Positions 43,060 through 55,106 of a stretch of 64,000 bases of DNA are shown in pieces (position 1 is the first letter of the stretch; each line of letters opens with the position of its first letter). Where the stretch lies: the NCBI GenBank assembly GCA_018417955.1, contig JACTVC010000029.1, forward strand, positions 496,001-560,000, given 5' to 3'. Source of the stretch: Laccaria trichodermophora (Eukaryota; Basidiomycota; Agaricomycetes; Agaricales; Hydnangiaceae). The notes under the pieces were generated by a model, which worked only from the letters and a program-made list of their open reading frames with translations, searched no databases and had not been told where the DNA came from. The position numbers were made by a program, and so were the translations under genes.

Positions 43060-43800
43060 CAAGTTTTGCATTAACTTAACCGATGAGCTGCTCCATTCGC
43101 ACGTCCAGCGGTATATCTTTGAGGATACCGTTGGACCGAACGGGCAGATGGCGAATGATGGCATGACGTTGCCCGGCTATTGCCACCATGGATAACGGGG
43201 TGTGCGTTGAGCTGATCAGGGGTGTGCAGTTTAGTGAATGGGTGCAGAGGACGCCTGGGGAACTGTTGGGTGTCTTCGCAAAGGCAGGGAACATCCTGCA
43301 AGAACTCAACTCATGGTTTGGTGTTCATAATTCATATGTTGCGTCTGCATCTGGATCAGCGATGGACAGGACGTTGTTTGGGATCATATGACATCAAGCA
43401 GTTTGTGGAGAAGGATGCGAATTTGTTAGACTCGGCGTTTGTCACGCTCCTACCCAACTCTTACAACCCGATCCGTTCGTTTCCAAGCTCCTCTCTGGAC
43501 ATGGGCAAGCAGCTGAGAGACACATGAAAGACGAGAACATCATCGAGGAAGCTCAAGTCTCCTCTCGGCCTCTGTGCACGGCTACCCCCACCTTCTCAAT
43601 GTCCAACACAATCCCCTCAGCAGTGGACGAACATCCCCATTTTGACCCAAGCAAAACTTACCAAGTAACTACCCAGCTCAACTTTACCCTATCCGATATT
43701 TGCCTCTCTTGATTGGACACGAGTGTGGTGCATCACCACAACACTGCCGGCGTCCCTCTCCTCAATGTCAAAGCGAAGGTCTAGTATCATGCTCTTTGGA
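43060..43800 (+). pseudogene. Class V chitin synthase myosin-motor domain fragment
   Basis: Pieces in different frames match the motor domain at the N-terminus of fungal myosin-chitin synthases: ELLHSHVQRYIFEDTVGPNG, NGVCVELIRG, TPGELLGVFAKAG, FGVHNSYVASASGSAMDRTL, YDIKQFVEKDANLLDSAFVT, then DENIIEEAQVSSRPL and PSKTYQVTTQLNFTLSDI. Stops and frame changes separate them and the chitin synthase domain is absent. Before decay the protein would have made cell-wall chitin at sites reached along actin. Confidence 0.65.
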
Positions 43801-44010
43801 TCTCCCTGCTCAATCGGTTGGAAGTAATAAGTATACACATTCCTGATTAATTTACCACTTGCACACACATATCATATAACAAAAATCCATATGTACCTCT
43901 CAAAGTACAACAACGGCACGAAGAAAACGACAAAGCCATCAGCAAAGAGAGAAGAACACTGCGAATTGGCTGCAGATGAGTTGACATCTATTTGGTACTA
44001 TTTGTCTATA

Positions 44011-44422
44011 CAGTCATCCACCCTCTAATGATACGCCACCCCTGTTTGATACACTTTTGACTAGCCTATATCTCACTCAATACTACACCAATTTCTACGA
44101 AACAAGTTGTAACACGTAGTACATGCTCATTTCTACCACTCTACAAAATTTGGATGCAATTGAGGCCGTATTGATAAAGCTGTGGAGCATTCAAAATGGA
44201 CTGTTTTTCAGAAATAGCCGAAATACAGTCACACCCCTCCGCGATACACCTATAATCCTACTTTTTCTCTGTGAAATGCTGGTCAAACATTCTGAAATTT
44301 GGTACAGTCATAGATGGGCATTTATCTGATTTTTTCATCTAGTTTTTATAGTGAAAGGTTGTGCTCAAATTTATTGAAGCCAATTTCTCATTTTTGGTGT
44401 ATCATTAGCAGGTGGATGACTG
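44011..44422. mobile_element. Tc1/mariner-like miniature element, 412 bases
   Basis: Inverted ends CAGTCATCCACC (left) and its complement (right), extending with few mismatches through CTAATGATAC, about 26-28 bases. TA flanks both sides (44,009-44,010 and 44,423-44,424), as expected for Tc1/mariner insertion. No transposase inside. Confidence 0.8.
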
Positions 44423-44724
44423 TAGCTCTCAAAGAATAGTGTGACAAGAAAACGGGTCTGTATAAGAAGATTCCTTACGTAAACTCCAGGACTCGTAATA
44501 GTAATTTTATGGAGTCAGATGAAAAAATTGACTCAAAAAACTAGGATATAGCAAGCTCCCCATCTAGTCTGCGAGGTACTCGCATACAAAATCGTTCTTA
44601 CAGAATTCGACTAGAGCACGTGTGACAAAGTTGTTGGTCACGTTTTTCTTTTCAGCTCCACCCACATGAACTTGAAGTCAAGGTCCGAACCTCTTCTTCA
44701 CTCCTACCACTCCTACTCTGTCTG

Positions 44725-46771
44725 ATGCCCCTCTCAGCAATCATAACACAACCTGCGAAATTCGCAGCCCGGCGTATCTGTCCTGTCCAACAATGCTCGC
44801 GTGCAGGTCGTGCATTCAACCACGTAGCAAGCCAGCGCGCCTGTGGTTCGTCTTGCACGATACGTTGTGCATGGAATCCCTGGGCTGAACGTTCGCGTAG
44901 CTCATCTTCAACAACGGTCTGCACAAGATAGACGGTGGTCGCAGAACATTATATCCAGACACTGCTCCACCCAAGCCCACATGGCCCAGAGAACGCGAGA
45001 GCCATGTCCAGCCATCGAAGAACTGTATCGCGGAAACCAGGAATACATGAAGACCATGAGACTGACTAATCCTGGGCTGTTGCAGGATCTGGCGATAGAG
45101 GGTCAACGTACGTACATTTGATGGCTGTCATGCTTCCATTCTGTTCATTTCCTTGTCGGTCACATGTGCAAGATCCGTGCGCCCTCCCTCGTCCTAACTC
45201 GTTTCTTCTCATCAATTCCCTTCTATTCTCGTTGTTGTAACTTTGACTAACTCACCGCCCAGGCCCCCCATTTATGCTTGTCGACTGCTCGGACAGCAGG
45301 GTAAATGAACAAGGCATCTTTTCCGCTAAACCAGGTACTATATTCACCGCAGGGAATATCGCAAACCAATTCGATGAGGCCGATATGAGCTCGTGAGTGT
45401 TTGCGTTTGGCGATTTTGTTGGCTCTATTCTGGCTTCGGGTTTCCGTTTACTCGCTTTTTACATTCATTTTGGTGCCCCCGAATTTGGTTCCTCCCTTCT
45501 CTTTCTTTTAACGTCACCCTCTTCCTCCATCCTGACTGGGAAGGCTATCGGTGACGATAGGTCTTCCAACGAATACACATCTTCCGAACAAATTCCTTTC
45601 TCGGGTCCTTTATTTTGCTGGGGCCCGAGCGTTCTTTAATTACCCTTGCTCTTGCTTGCCCATGGATCGTACTATTCCCGCGGTCCCTTTCTTCCCTTCA
45701 GGGTAACTAGAGTGACGTCGTTCTCGTCATCGTTCATCCTTTTCTCTTGGCTATTTTTCTTCATGTTCCCACTCTCTAGTACCCTTCGTTCAGCGTCTTT
45801 CCTCGCTATTTCTCCCGCACACCATGCTTCCTACATGGCCGCCTTCCCTTGCACACTTTTGTTTTGCTTTCTTTTACTCGTATGCGTGACAGGTGATACA
45901 CGTTTGTGGTCTGTGCACTTCTGATGCTAGATCCGTGAGGACTCGCATTTACCCTCAACATTCACTTATCTGCACGTTTACAATTCTATTCCCCATGGCA
46001 TTTTCACCTTCCATTTTGCACCCGCACGTGTTGGCTCTTACTTACTAGCCTATCTCTTTCAATAGGAGCGCGGTTCTCGCCTACGCACTATCCACGCTGA
46101 AAGTCAAACACGTAGTCGTACTGGGGCATTACGGATGCGGAGGCGTAGCCGCCTCTATGCTCCCGTTCCAGTCCCCACTGCAACCACCAACTGTAGACGC
46201 GGAGAAGCAAGGACTGCAGTTTAGTCCTGCGAATTTGGCGGTCCAGAGCTGGATACATAATATTCGGGATTTGTATGAGACATCTGATCGGTCAGCACTT
46301 TTCCTTCTCTTTCTTCTTGTTCTGTTTGGTTGATGTGGAGATGGGATGTAGGCCGGAGATTGTACGTCATCGGGAAGAACAACCGTGCATGGAGGAGTTG
46401 CCTCATTTACATTGTCGTACGTTTGTCAAGCACTCGTTCTCGTGGACAAGTATTGAAATTTATTTTGGTTAGCCGCGTTCCGCGCTTTGGTGGAAGAGAA
46501 TGTCAAGGCAAACGTGAAGAGGATCAGTGATTCAGCGTTGATTCGACATGTGAGTCCCCTCCTTTTCCCATGGTTGTGTTCTTCACGGATTAATGAAATT
46601 GATGAACAGCACTACGCACATGATCTTGAAGGTGCGGTTTCCATCCATGGTTGGGTGTACGACGTGGAGAGTGGAGAGGCGTCTGATTTGGGCGTTTCTG
46701 CTGGTCCGCCTGGGAAGGAGGTGCCGCCCACGCCGTTTCCTCTTGTTGGTTCATCGACCTTTGGAAAATAG
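44725..46771 (+). CDS. Beta-class carbonic anhydrase, copy 2
   Basis: Same exon plan as copy 1 with the same motifs: PCPAIEELYRGNQEYMKTMR, MLVDCSDSRVNEQG, KPGTIFTAGNIANQF, VVLGHYGCGGV, and a last exon ending GSSTFGK (TAG 46,769-46,771). Catalytic residues are intact. One change may matter: at the acceptor before the second exon copy 1 has GCGCAG then GATAGACGG, while copy 2 has GCACAAG then ATAGACGG. Splicing at the new AG would put the exon one base out of frame after the leader. A start further downstream, or a different acceptor, would be needed for a normal enzyme. Confidence 0.78.
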
Positions 46772-47756
46772 ATGTACCGTATGAAAGATCCTTACAAATC
46801 CCATTGTTCCTTCTTTTTCTGGTGCTGTCTGGCCCTCTCCACGTGGACCGCTTCTACTTTACGGAGGTCATCCTGCCACTCCTGACCGTCAGTTCCAGCA
46901 CGTCCAAGGTCGACCTCTCGCGCGTCCTGTTTGGCAGAGGGGCCTCAAAAGACTCGTATGGGAGCCCGAAAGGGGTCGGCATGTTTTTGACCTTGTGTTG
47001 AGTCATCTAATCTTCACCAGGAACCTAGGCTCATTCATTTGCTAATCACTCGTCCGATGTATTCTAGAGAGGTAAAACTCGTTGATCCCGCAACCCATCT
47101 TCTCCACCTGGTCAATAAGCATGGGCGCGTTCTGAGTCCAGATCTATTGACGTTCCGTCAGGGCCTCGCAGGCCGAAAGGCAAAAAACGCCTGTCGAATG
47201 AGAGGGAGAGGGATAATATGGCTCGAGCCTATTCACATGGAGATCCAAAGGAGCGAGCGCTGTACGACCTGGACGTGGAGGAGACAACGAGACTGACGGT
47301 AGTACGTTCGTAAGGCTTGTCAGTGCGTCAGATCCAAATTGCTTGGCCGCAGAGATGGCATTTGGGTGATGTGCCGGAGCGCTGAAAAGTGGTTTGGGAG
47401 GAACACTGAAATTTGGAAGTGAGGATCGATTAAATATCGAAGGTCGAAATTTGGTCGAGGATGACAAAGGCGCGGGGCGAGCCGGCCCGACGACCTCCGT
47501 CAAATAATAAACTCGGATCACAACTCGTCTTCCGCTGTTGCATTATCGAACTTGGCGAACGGTATCACCATGTATCGGAATACAGGATGCCACGACTACA
47601 GGATGCCACTGCGAGCACAAATGAACCATATCCATTTACCACAGCAGCTCCCAACCCACGTTTTCCTTGGTTTTCCTCAGCCCAGCCATCGCCCATCTTT
47701 CACGCCGCTCACTCCTACAGTGACTCAATCCGATATCGAAAAGCTCCTACTATACG
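46772..47756. other. Relics between carbonic anhydrase and the first insertion
   Basis: Matches 5150-5380 and then 6130-7140 of copy 1, with 46,890-47,050 inverted. Minus-strand open stretch at 47,144-47,521 (SAAKQFGSDALTSLTNVLPS) corresponds to the one in copy 1. No intact gene. Confidence 0.35.
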
Positions 47757-48968
47757 CAAGGGGGTGGCGGAACGTGGATCCCGAACACTGGCTGGGAGGG
47801 GGGGGGTTCCGGCCGAAGGCCGAAAAAAAAATGGTGACCTGATCTATTTTTGTCGCAAATCGAGCATCAGCCAACCAAAGCATTGAACGGGTGTGCTTGT
47901 CGACTGACTCAAGTCGGGAGATGGCGTAACGCACTTCGTGATTCGTGCCCGTATACGACGGGTACACGATGCTGCACCTCACGCGGGGATTAGACATCGC
48001 TGGGCGAGACGTGACGCAATATCTGATCAAGCTGCTTCTCATGCGCGGGTACACGTTTAATCGCACGGCGGATTTCGAGACGGTCAGAGAGGTCAAGGAG
48101 AAGCTGTGTTATGTTAGGTCTGTTCCTTCCCTGCCTCCTTCCTCTGTGCATCTTACCTGATCGTGGAATTGGGTAGTTATGATCTTGAATTGAACTCGAT
48201 ACGCATCCGTCTGGGGAGACTACGGCATTGGTCGAGAGTTATACTGTGGATTTCCTTCCTTCCTTCCTGCTTCTCTTTCTATTACGCTGAACTGGCATGA
48301 CAGCTCCCATCATCAAAGTCGGCTCAGAATGATTCGAAGTGCCAGCAACTTTCAACGCCCTCACGTAGTCCTGCTCATCACCTTCAGTGATGATGAAACA
48401 TCCATCCCTGCGCGCTGCTTTCCAACTGCCGCCAGCCGCTCTTCCTCAAACTCTACACGGAATCTGGGTATGAGGTCTCCCTTTTCTCCTTCTGGGCATT
48501 TTACTCACCCAAACTGTGTTCAGGCCGAATTCGAGGTTCCAAACGAACTCTTCAAGAAAGAAGGAAGTTTATTCACCTTGTTGACGATAGCGGAGACAAA
48601 GTCGCTTTGTACGCCATGGCTGAGCTCAACGCAATCTCGTCTTATTTAGTTTTTCTATCACAATTTCGCATGTACATATGCTGTTGACAGTTTGTAAAAT
48701 TCACCGCTTTCGCTCACATATGTTCCCCCCTGCAAAGACTTGCAGAGCATCGTCACTGATTTTAAAGTGACTTCTCAGTTGATAGGTAGGTAGTAGGTAC
48801 AGAATTTGTGAGAAGCCGAGACTGTAAGACAAAAAAATATTCATTAAAACATCGGAACTCGGAAAAACATACCTTATATAGTAAGAGGGGGAGGGGGGGA
48901 GGCCATCGAAATCCACGAACAAAAAATAGGGAGTGTTGGTACATTTTCCACGTTCCGCCACCCCCTTG
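47757..48968. mobile_element. hAT-type element with captured gene pieces, 1212 bases
   Basis: Perfect inverted ends of 22 bases starting CAAGGGGGTGGCGGAACG. They are flanked by an exact 8-base duplication ACTATACG (47,749-47,756 and 48,969-48,976). Copy 1 of the block has the unoccupied site (GCTGTACG at about 7143-7150), so this is a clean insertion. CARNG-type termini and 8-base duplications are hAT features. There is no transposase; the interior holds an actin-related protein 2 fragment and a second open stretch. Confidence 0.9.
47948..48350 (+). pseudogene. Actin-related protein 2 (Arp2) gene fragment
   Basis: Reads [39 protein letters not shown] and [13 protein letters not shown], closely following Arp2 of the Arp2/3 actin-branching complex. 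A 59-base intron (48,118-48,176) is retained and splits the Ser codon before YDLE. Then come TTALVESYTV and, after another intron-like stretch, IIKVGSE-stop-FEVPA, with TGA where the family has Arg. A frame change precedes TTALVE. Only the middle of the gene is present. Confidence 0.8.
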
Positions 48969-48976
48969 ACTATACG

Positions 48977-49509
48977 AGGACTCAAGCTTTAAGAGGCAGG
49001 TTTTAGAAACGGATCCTCGGACCTTGCGCTCCAGCATTGGGAATTTGCATCACCCTCGGCGCAGGAGATCCGTCTGCGGCCCATGGACATGGTGTCCATT
49101 CCCTGAGGATAAGGAGCAGGTTGTGGTGAAGCCGCTTTTATTCTTGTTCCACAAAAAAGATTACTGATGTGCGAGATGCAGATAAGGACTCCTATGATCC
49201 TAACTTTGCATGGGAAGGTCGTTATCTCAAAAGCCTCCTTGCGCGAAGCCTGACACAACATCCAAATCAATCTCTACCGCCCGCAGCCCACCAGGGTGCG
49301 ATTGTAAAACGCTTTAGCGTTTTCGGATACACAGACTCTGACAGGATGGATGCTCACCAAGATGCCCTTGAACCCGAAGACGCTCTCAGTGTACATTCTG
49401 GTTAAGGCAAGTTCGTTTATTTTGGAGGGATAATCTTTGATCAGGGCTTATAAAACACAGCGCGGGGAGGCCGATATGACAATCAATGGGAGAATGTAAC
49501 TGCAATGTG
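48977..49509. other. Continuation of block relics
   Basis: Matches 7150-7690 of copy 1. The plus-strand stretch DADKDSYDPNFAWEGRYLKS ... DALEPEDALSVHSG (49,172-49,405, then stop) reads further here than in copy 1 and looks like the C-terminus of a lost gene that I cannot name. Confidence 0.3.
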
Positions 49510-50480
49510 CATCTGGAATGGCGTTTTGGCTGAGTAGAAATGAGAGTTTTACCTAGGTCTACGTAGACTCCGTGTTTCTAGCCGGTGCTATGCGAACCTA
49601 CACGACTCTACAGAGACGGTCCGTGACTCTCCCAGCCTACAAGCGTTCCCGAGAGTCGGACAAACCACGAGGTCCTGATAATCATATGATATGCAGGCCG
49701 CCAAGGCCCCTGGTGTATTTCCATTGCTTAAAAAAACCCATTGACGGTCGTTGCGCCTCTCTCCCATTTCCCTAACTTATGATCTTCGACTTCCCCTCGC
49801 TCCCAACCTGCGATGACCAGGGTCAGACATCCGCGTATCTTCTGGTATTGCGTGACGTCTCGGGCACAGTTTGATGCTAGCAACACTACCCAGTGCTGGT
49901 ATCCTGTCTCAGCGTCTCAAGCACGGTCAACCGGTGTGTATCTATGCAGCGGGTGCAGGGCACAGCGTCGATTAGTTGAATCCAGGGAATCCACTGCTCC
50001 GGGCTACCCCCGAGTGGTATTCTCTGCTGTTTGAGGATCAGCAGGACCGGATACAAGTAGAATATGTACACACCACTGTCGATTGGTGTTCGCTAGTGCT
50101 GTAGCACTATCAATTTCAATGTCTTGCATTTATCATGTCGTCTCGTGTCGTACGAAGCACGCTGAGCCCTGTAGGCATCGCTGGAACCTGGCCGGAATGG
50201 TGGAAAGCGAGAGGCTCAGATGTGGTGATGGCGTGATCATCGTCGAATTGTCAGCCAAATCTAGAATCTAGAGACACACCTGATCGGGAGTCGGATCTGC
50301 GTCGATCAGTACCGCTTGCGTAGTCTGGTAGACTCGCGTAGGTCCTGCTACAGGCTGCTACTGTAGTCTCCAGTAATCTGTTGCTTCTACATAGGGCTCT
50401 ATAAGAGGAGGCTGCCGATGGGCGTACATGGCATATGCGACCTACATAGGACTATGTAGACCTTATGCCGTTTCCAGATG
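49510..50480. mobile_element. DNA element with CATCTGGAA ends, 971 bases
   Basis: Absent from the matching place in copy 1 (about 7676). Ends are inverted: CATCTGGAATGGC on the left, CATCTGGAAACGGC on the right. Further in, both ends have GGTCTACRTAG-type words. The target duplication is not clear (TG at most). No coding region recognised. Confidence 0.55.
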
Positions 50481-50508
50481 TGTCGAGCCTTGAGTATGGC
50501 ATGTTATA

Positions 50509-50851
50509 CAGTACTAATCCAATCAATTCGTCGCACCCTGTGACCTGTGACCGACGTGACGAAATTTTGGTTTCGTCGCATCACCGGGAAGGTGTGACTG
50601 CCTGAAATTTTCGTCGAAATGTCGGAGTGGCCCTCTGTCTATAGATAATTTAGGACAGTTCAGAAAACTTTGCTAGAGAGAGGCAGAGGGAAAAAAAATT
50701 GGTTTCTAACGAAAAAGGACCCCAATTTTGCTCCTTTTCCGACTGATTTGGTGGTTTCGTCGGTGGCCCCTGTGACCTGTGACCCCTTAGAATTTCGTCG
50801 ATTTCGGACCCCCTGTGACGCGTGACCGACGAATTGATTGGATTAGTACAG
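50509..50851. mobile_element. Tc1/mariner-like miniature element, 343 bases
   Basis: Inverted ends: CAGTACTAATCCAATCAATT on the left; the right end is the same except for its second base. TA flanks both sides (50,507-50,508 and 50,852-50,853). Copy 1 has the empty site with a single TA (TGTTATATCTACC, near 7710). The interior repeats CTGTGACCTGTGACC and TTTCGTCG words. Confidence 0.85.
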
Positions 50852-51084
50852 TATCTACCACTGGTATCCAACCTTCCAGTTGGTTTTTGTATCTATGCAC
50901 GTCAGATCCTCCTTTTTGTGCTCTATGCTATTTACTGACCTTTTGACCGAAGCTACAGAACCTGCAAGTGTTGTGGACAACCATTGAGACACTTCTTCGG
51001 CCCGAAGGTCACCTGATTTAACGAAGCGTGGTTCGATGTTGACACACCTTCCTTTCAACAGGCGCTCATCTCTCTGTGTCGACG

Positions 51085-54000
51085 ATGGCCAATCTACTTG
51101 TCTGGCCATCCAAGTACTTCTTCTACGCCATAGGAAATACGAGCGCGGTGTCTTTAACTGCAGATCTTACCCTCGAAGAGCCTGCCCGTATCTTACTCTT
51201 GGGTTGTGGTGACCCTCGTAACATTCTGCACACAATTTTCACCGAGCCTCGAAACTGTCCGTATTCTCACTGCGTCATCCGAGATACGCCGATGAACTGA
51301 TCGTCCATCCCACATACAGCCGGCCGCGCTCTGGACTTTACTTGCTGTGATTTCGATCCGGCGGTGTTAGGTAGACTGGTTATCGCTCTGCGATTTTGCC
51401 AACCAATTCACTGATTAACTCTCTGACCTCGTAGCCCGGAATGTGCTGTTATTGACCATGGTTGCTGATCGCCAACCGTACGCCACGATTTGGAACATAT
51501 TCTTCCATTTTCGCTTGGACAAAGATTCACATACCGCCCTCATCGATCAATGCAAGAAACTAATTGAACACTCAGAGACCGCCCAGAAATGGAAAGTCTC
51601 CCCATATGCGTCATTTATAAAAATGTCTACCGACTACACGCTCAAGGAACTCAGACGTCATTGGACGCTATATGTTGGCATGGAAGAGCTGCCGAATTCG
51701 CGACTTGCACCCATACGCGATGCATTTGAACGAGAATCCAAGAAGAACTCAAAGGAAGGCACAAGCACGGCTACTCGTTCTCTGGGACCTCTTCGATTCC
51801 GCGGGTTGACGATCATTCCGGAACACTTCAGGAACTACTGGAAGACAGGTGTAACCTTTGTCGACGGAAAGAGAATTGCCGCTGCGACGTTATTGAACCC
51901 GACCTTCGTCTATTCTTTGGGCGGAGAAGGTTGCTCGGTCCACTATGGAACCGATCCCTTGAACGTCTTCCATCTTGCTGCTTTATTCGGCAACGCGAAA
52001 TCTGCAGTATCTATGATGGAAGTCGTGAAGGCAGCAAATCAAGAGTTCGCGGGTTGGTGTTCTGCTTATCTCGACTCATTATCCTCTAGTTCTCCACCCA
52101 TCGTCCGCTTTTTCGTCGGCGAAGCTACCGCCGTTTGCCGTGCGCTTCGCGCATTTGGTGACGTGGGCATACTCAACTCGGGCGTCCCCGTGGCACAGTG
52201 GAAGACGCAGTTGATACAGCTCAGCGGGGATGAGTACTATACATCTGCTCCCGGTGGAGCTCCCGTGAACTTCAATGTCATTCACACGTCCAACCTAGAG
52301 GATCACATCGGATTGCTGAATGTCCTCGTTACATCTTTACCCCTCCTCTCGCGTGAACCATCCAGTGTTCTATATACCGAATCACTTCTTTACCTTGGGC
52401 AGGACTCCGCAACGAAGGAGTTCACAGAGCACCTCCATGCTGACCTCTCTGTCATTGGCCTTCTCATTGGTTTATCTCCAGTCGATTATCTCTGTGGATT
52501 TTCCACCCGATCCAACACGCATGAGCTGATTATGCACAGGCAGACGAAACAACAAGGAGCAAATGTATCGCAGTTTCAACAGGTTACGACTTGGAAAGCG
52601 CCCACTTCCGGAGATACAATTGCCTCTCAGACGGCAAATATCGCGTCTCCTGTGTTTGATGAACATCAGCTGGGGACCTTGCTTTATGACATCTACCAGT
52701 CCCTCTTTGAGCAAGAGACCTCAAAGACGTTCTGGGCTGCCAATCAGAAGAATGTGTCCAAAGCAGTTGGAGAGTCGAATCTTGCGCATTACAGTCGAGA
52801 ATCCTTCGTCCTCTTGTTGCAGCTCATCCGCCGTAGGCTTCAGTCCTCTGAAGGTTCATGGACTCGTGTTATGGACCGGTTCATGTCACTCCAACTCGCC
52901 GCTTGGTCGATCGAGTCAATGGACACAGTGCACTACCAAGATTTTTGTGGGCAGTTACATCGGCATGGTGTGTACAAGGCCCCGTTCTTCCGTATGCCCA
53001 CTTTGAAGACCGGACGGTTTTCACTTTGGGACACAGTTCCTGATCTTGTGCGCATTGTTCTCGTCGTCCCCCGTGAGAAACTTTCCGTGCTAGAAAACTC
53101 GAAGCCCGACGAAATTGGCACTCCACCACTGCAGTGCAACATTTTCGGTGTTCGCCAACTAAACGTATTCACCGCCGTACACGTTGCATTTGGACGAGCG
53201 ATTCCCATGGGAATGGAATCTCGTCCACATGTTATTTTTGAAGAGGATACGAGGGGTTGGGCAGGAAGCTCATCACTTGTTGCATCGTTCGTTGCACCTT
53301 CTTGGCTTCTTTGTGGAGAGCCCCCAGAGCTGCTCAGCATCGCTTTCGGCGTTCGCAATACACCTCTTGCATGTAAAACCTTCGTCAAGAAGCTGGGTCT
53401 CGCTCTCCATGTATTCAGCGCCAAATTGATGGACAAGACCCTTGTTCACGTCCTCCCCGAACACCCCTTGCCCTCGAGATATCCCTCTGAATCAATAGGC
53501 CGTAAAGAGCCAGGTGTATTGTCTCAGATCGGCAAATCTGGGGCTGCGTCTGTGGAGTTGGATGAACAGTGCGAATTGATCACGTCTTTGACTGCACGGG
53601 TGTCTATCACCAACGAGGACTCTGCGCGGCTGTTCAGTGAAGCTGGCGGTAAAGTTGTTCCGCAAATCACGCAGCTCTCGCCTTGTATCATGAGAGTTGC
53701 ACTGGGTGACCAAACCCAGGATATAGTGTATCCTTTCCCCGTCGCAGGCAGTGCGCATCGGCTGCGCCTTGCTCGGAAGTCACGATATATTGAGGTGCGT
53801 ACATATTTATCACTGATTCTTGAAGTTTTGTGTCTGAACTTCTGCTTCCGCCCCACAAGGTCGTTGTACCGACCTCCAGATCACTCATGCCGGATGGAAT
53901 GAAGCTGAATCCGTTTCCCGTCATCAACTCGAAAGGACTGCTCCATACGTGGAGCATCCATCGGGTTAATCTGTCCGCCTTGCCCGTCCTTGACGTCAAG

Positions 54001-54786
54001 GCCAGAAACATCAAGGAGTGGCTCGACCCCCACGTCGCCTTCACGATGTCCGCTCGCGAGCTATCACTCAGGAAGAAACAGCAGATCGACACGCTCATGT
54101 TCGTCAAAAACACCCTCCAGACCATTTTCGTTGGCGCCTCAGGAATCCAAGGTGGAACTGTGCATCGTCTATTTGCTCTCCGCGATAAGAAGACAAATAA
54201 CTGCGATACCTGCATCTTTGTCGATGAAATTCGTTACGACCTGGCGGCTCATACACTTATCTGCGACGGGTATGTCCTCCCTCTGACGGTGAGGCTAATA
54301 AAGGAGAATGAGAAGCCTTTCGCGAACCTGGTTCACCAAGGGAAAATGATTAATATTAACGTACTCGAAGGCGGGATGCAGGCATGGAAGCAGCTCTTGC
54401 CCGCCCTTGTGGAGAGGTGCCGGTCTTCCTGGACGCATGGGGCGAATTGCGAATATATCGCTCAAGGCCGCATCCCGCTCACAGAGGATATGGAGGCAGA
54501 TCCCCTGTGTAGTTGCGGAAGAGGGAAGGACGTCGAAGGGATGCATAAAGTAGGACTATGGAAGACATTCGCACCGTACGTCACCCGGATTGCGCTTTCG
54601 CCATTGTTCGCGGTGTCTTATCTTGAGACTGTGGGTCGGGATCCGGACGCTCACAAGTGTCGGGTGTGCAGGAGGAAAGGGAAACCGAAGATCAAGGTAT
54701 GCACGGGGTGCCAGAAGGTGCGATATTGTTCAGCGGAGTGTCAGAAGAAGGACTGGAAGGCACATAAGCCAAAGTGCAAGCCTTGA
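51085..54786 (+). CDS. DUF4470-MYND zinc finger protein, copy 2
   Basis: Exons 51,085-51,256, 51,320-51,370, 51,435-53,794, 53,860-54,786, the same plan as copy 1, giving about 1169 residues. The extra residue comes from a 3-base indel in the middle (MHRQTKQQGANVSQ against MHRQSKQETNISQ). The MYND finger is complete (CRVC, CTGCQKVRYCSAEC, DWKAHKPKCKP). Differences from copy 1 are mostly single substitutions that keep the frame through more than 3.5 kb, so both copies look functional. The upstream 200 bases are also conserved, although a 343-base element has inserted just beyond them. Confidence 0.85.
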
Positions 54787-55106
54787 AGCTTGATGGGGGA
54801 CCGAGTTTTTGAGCTTTACTAAGTGTTTATCACAACTGTGTACTAGTAGCGCACGAATTATTGTACATTGATTCCAGAGCGAATATTGTGCCGAAAGTTT
54901 CGAAAAGGTTACTCATGTCTACAGTGCTTTGGTTCATTAATGTAAGATGACGGCACTAAGGAGGGATTGTACGTTGCTGCCTAAGTGAATGGCGAATTGA
55001 CTAGTGTGTCATTCAATACATTGTCAAATACTAGCCGAAAGTGTAGAAATATCTGCATCAAACCCCAAACGGCAGGTTCAACGAGCTCGAGCTCGACTGA
55101 CCCCCT
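54787..55106. other. Intergenic, MYND gene 3' side
   Basis: The first 80 bases match copy 1. The rest is unique here and contains no gene that I can see. Confidence 0.5.
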
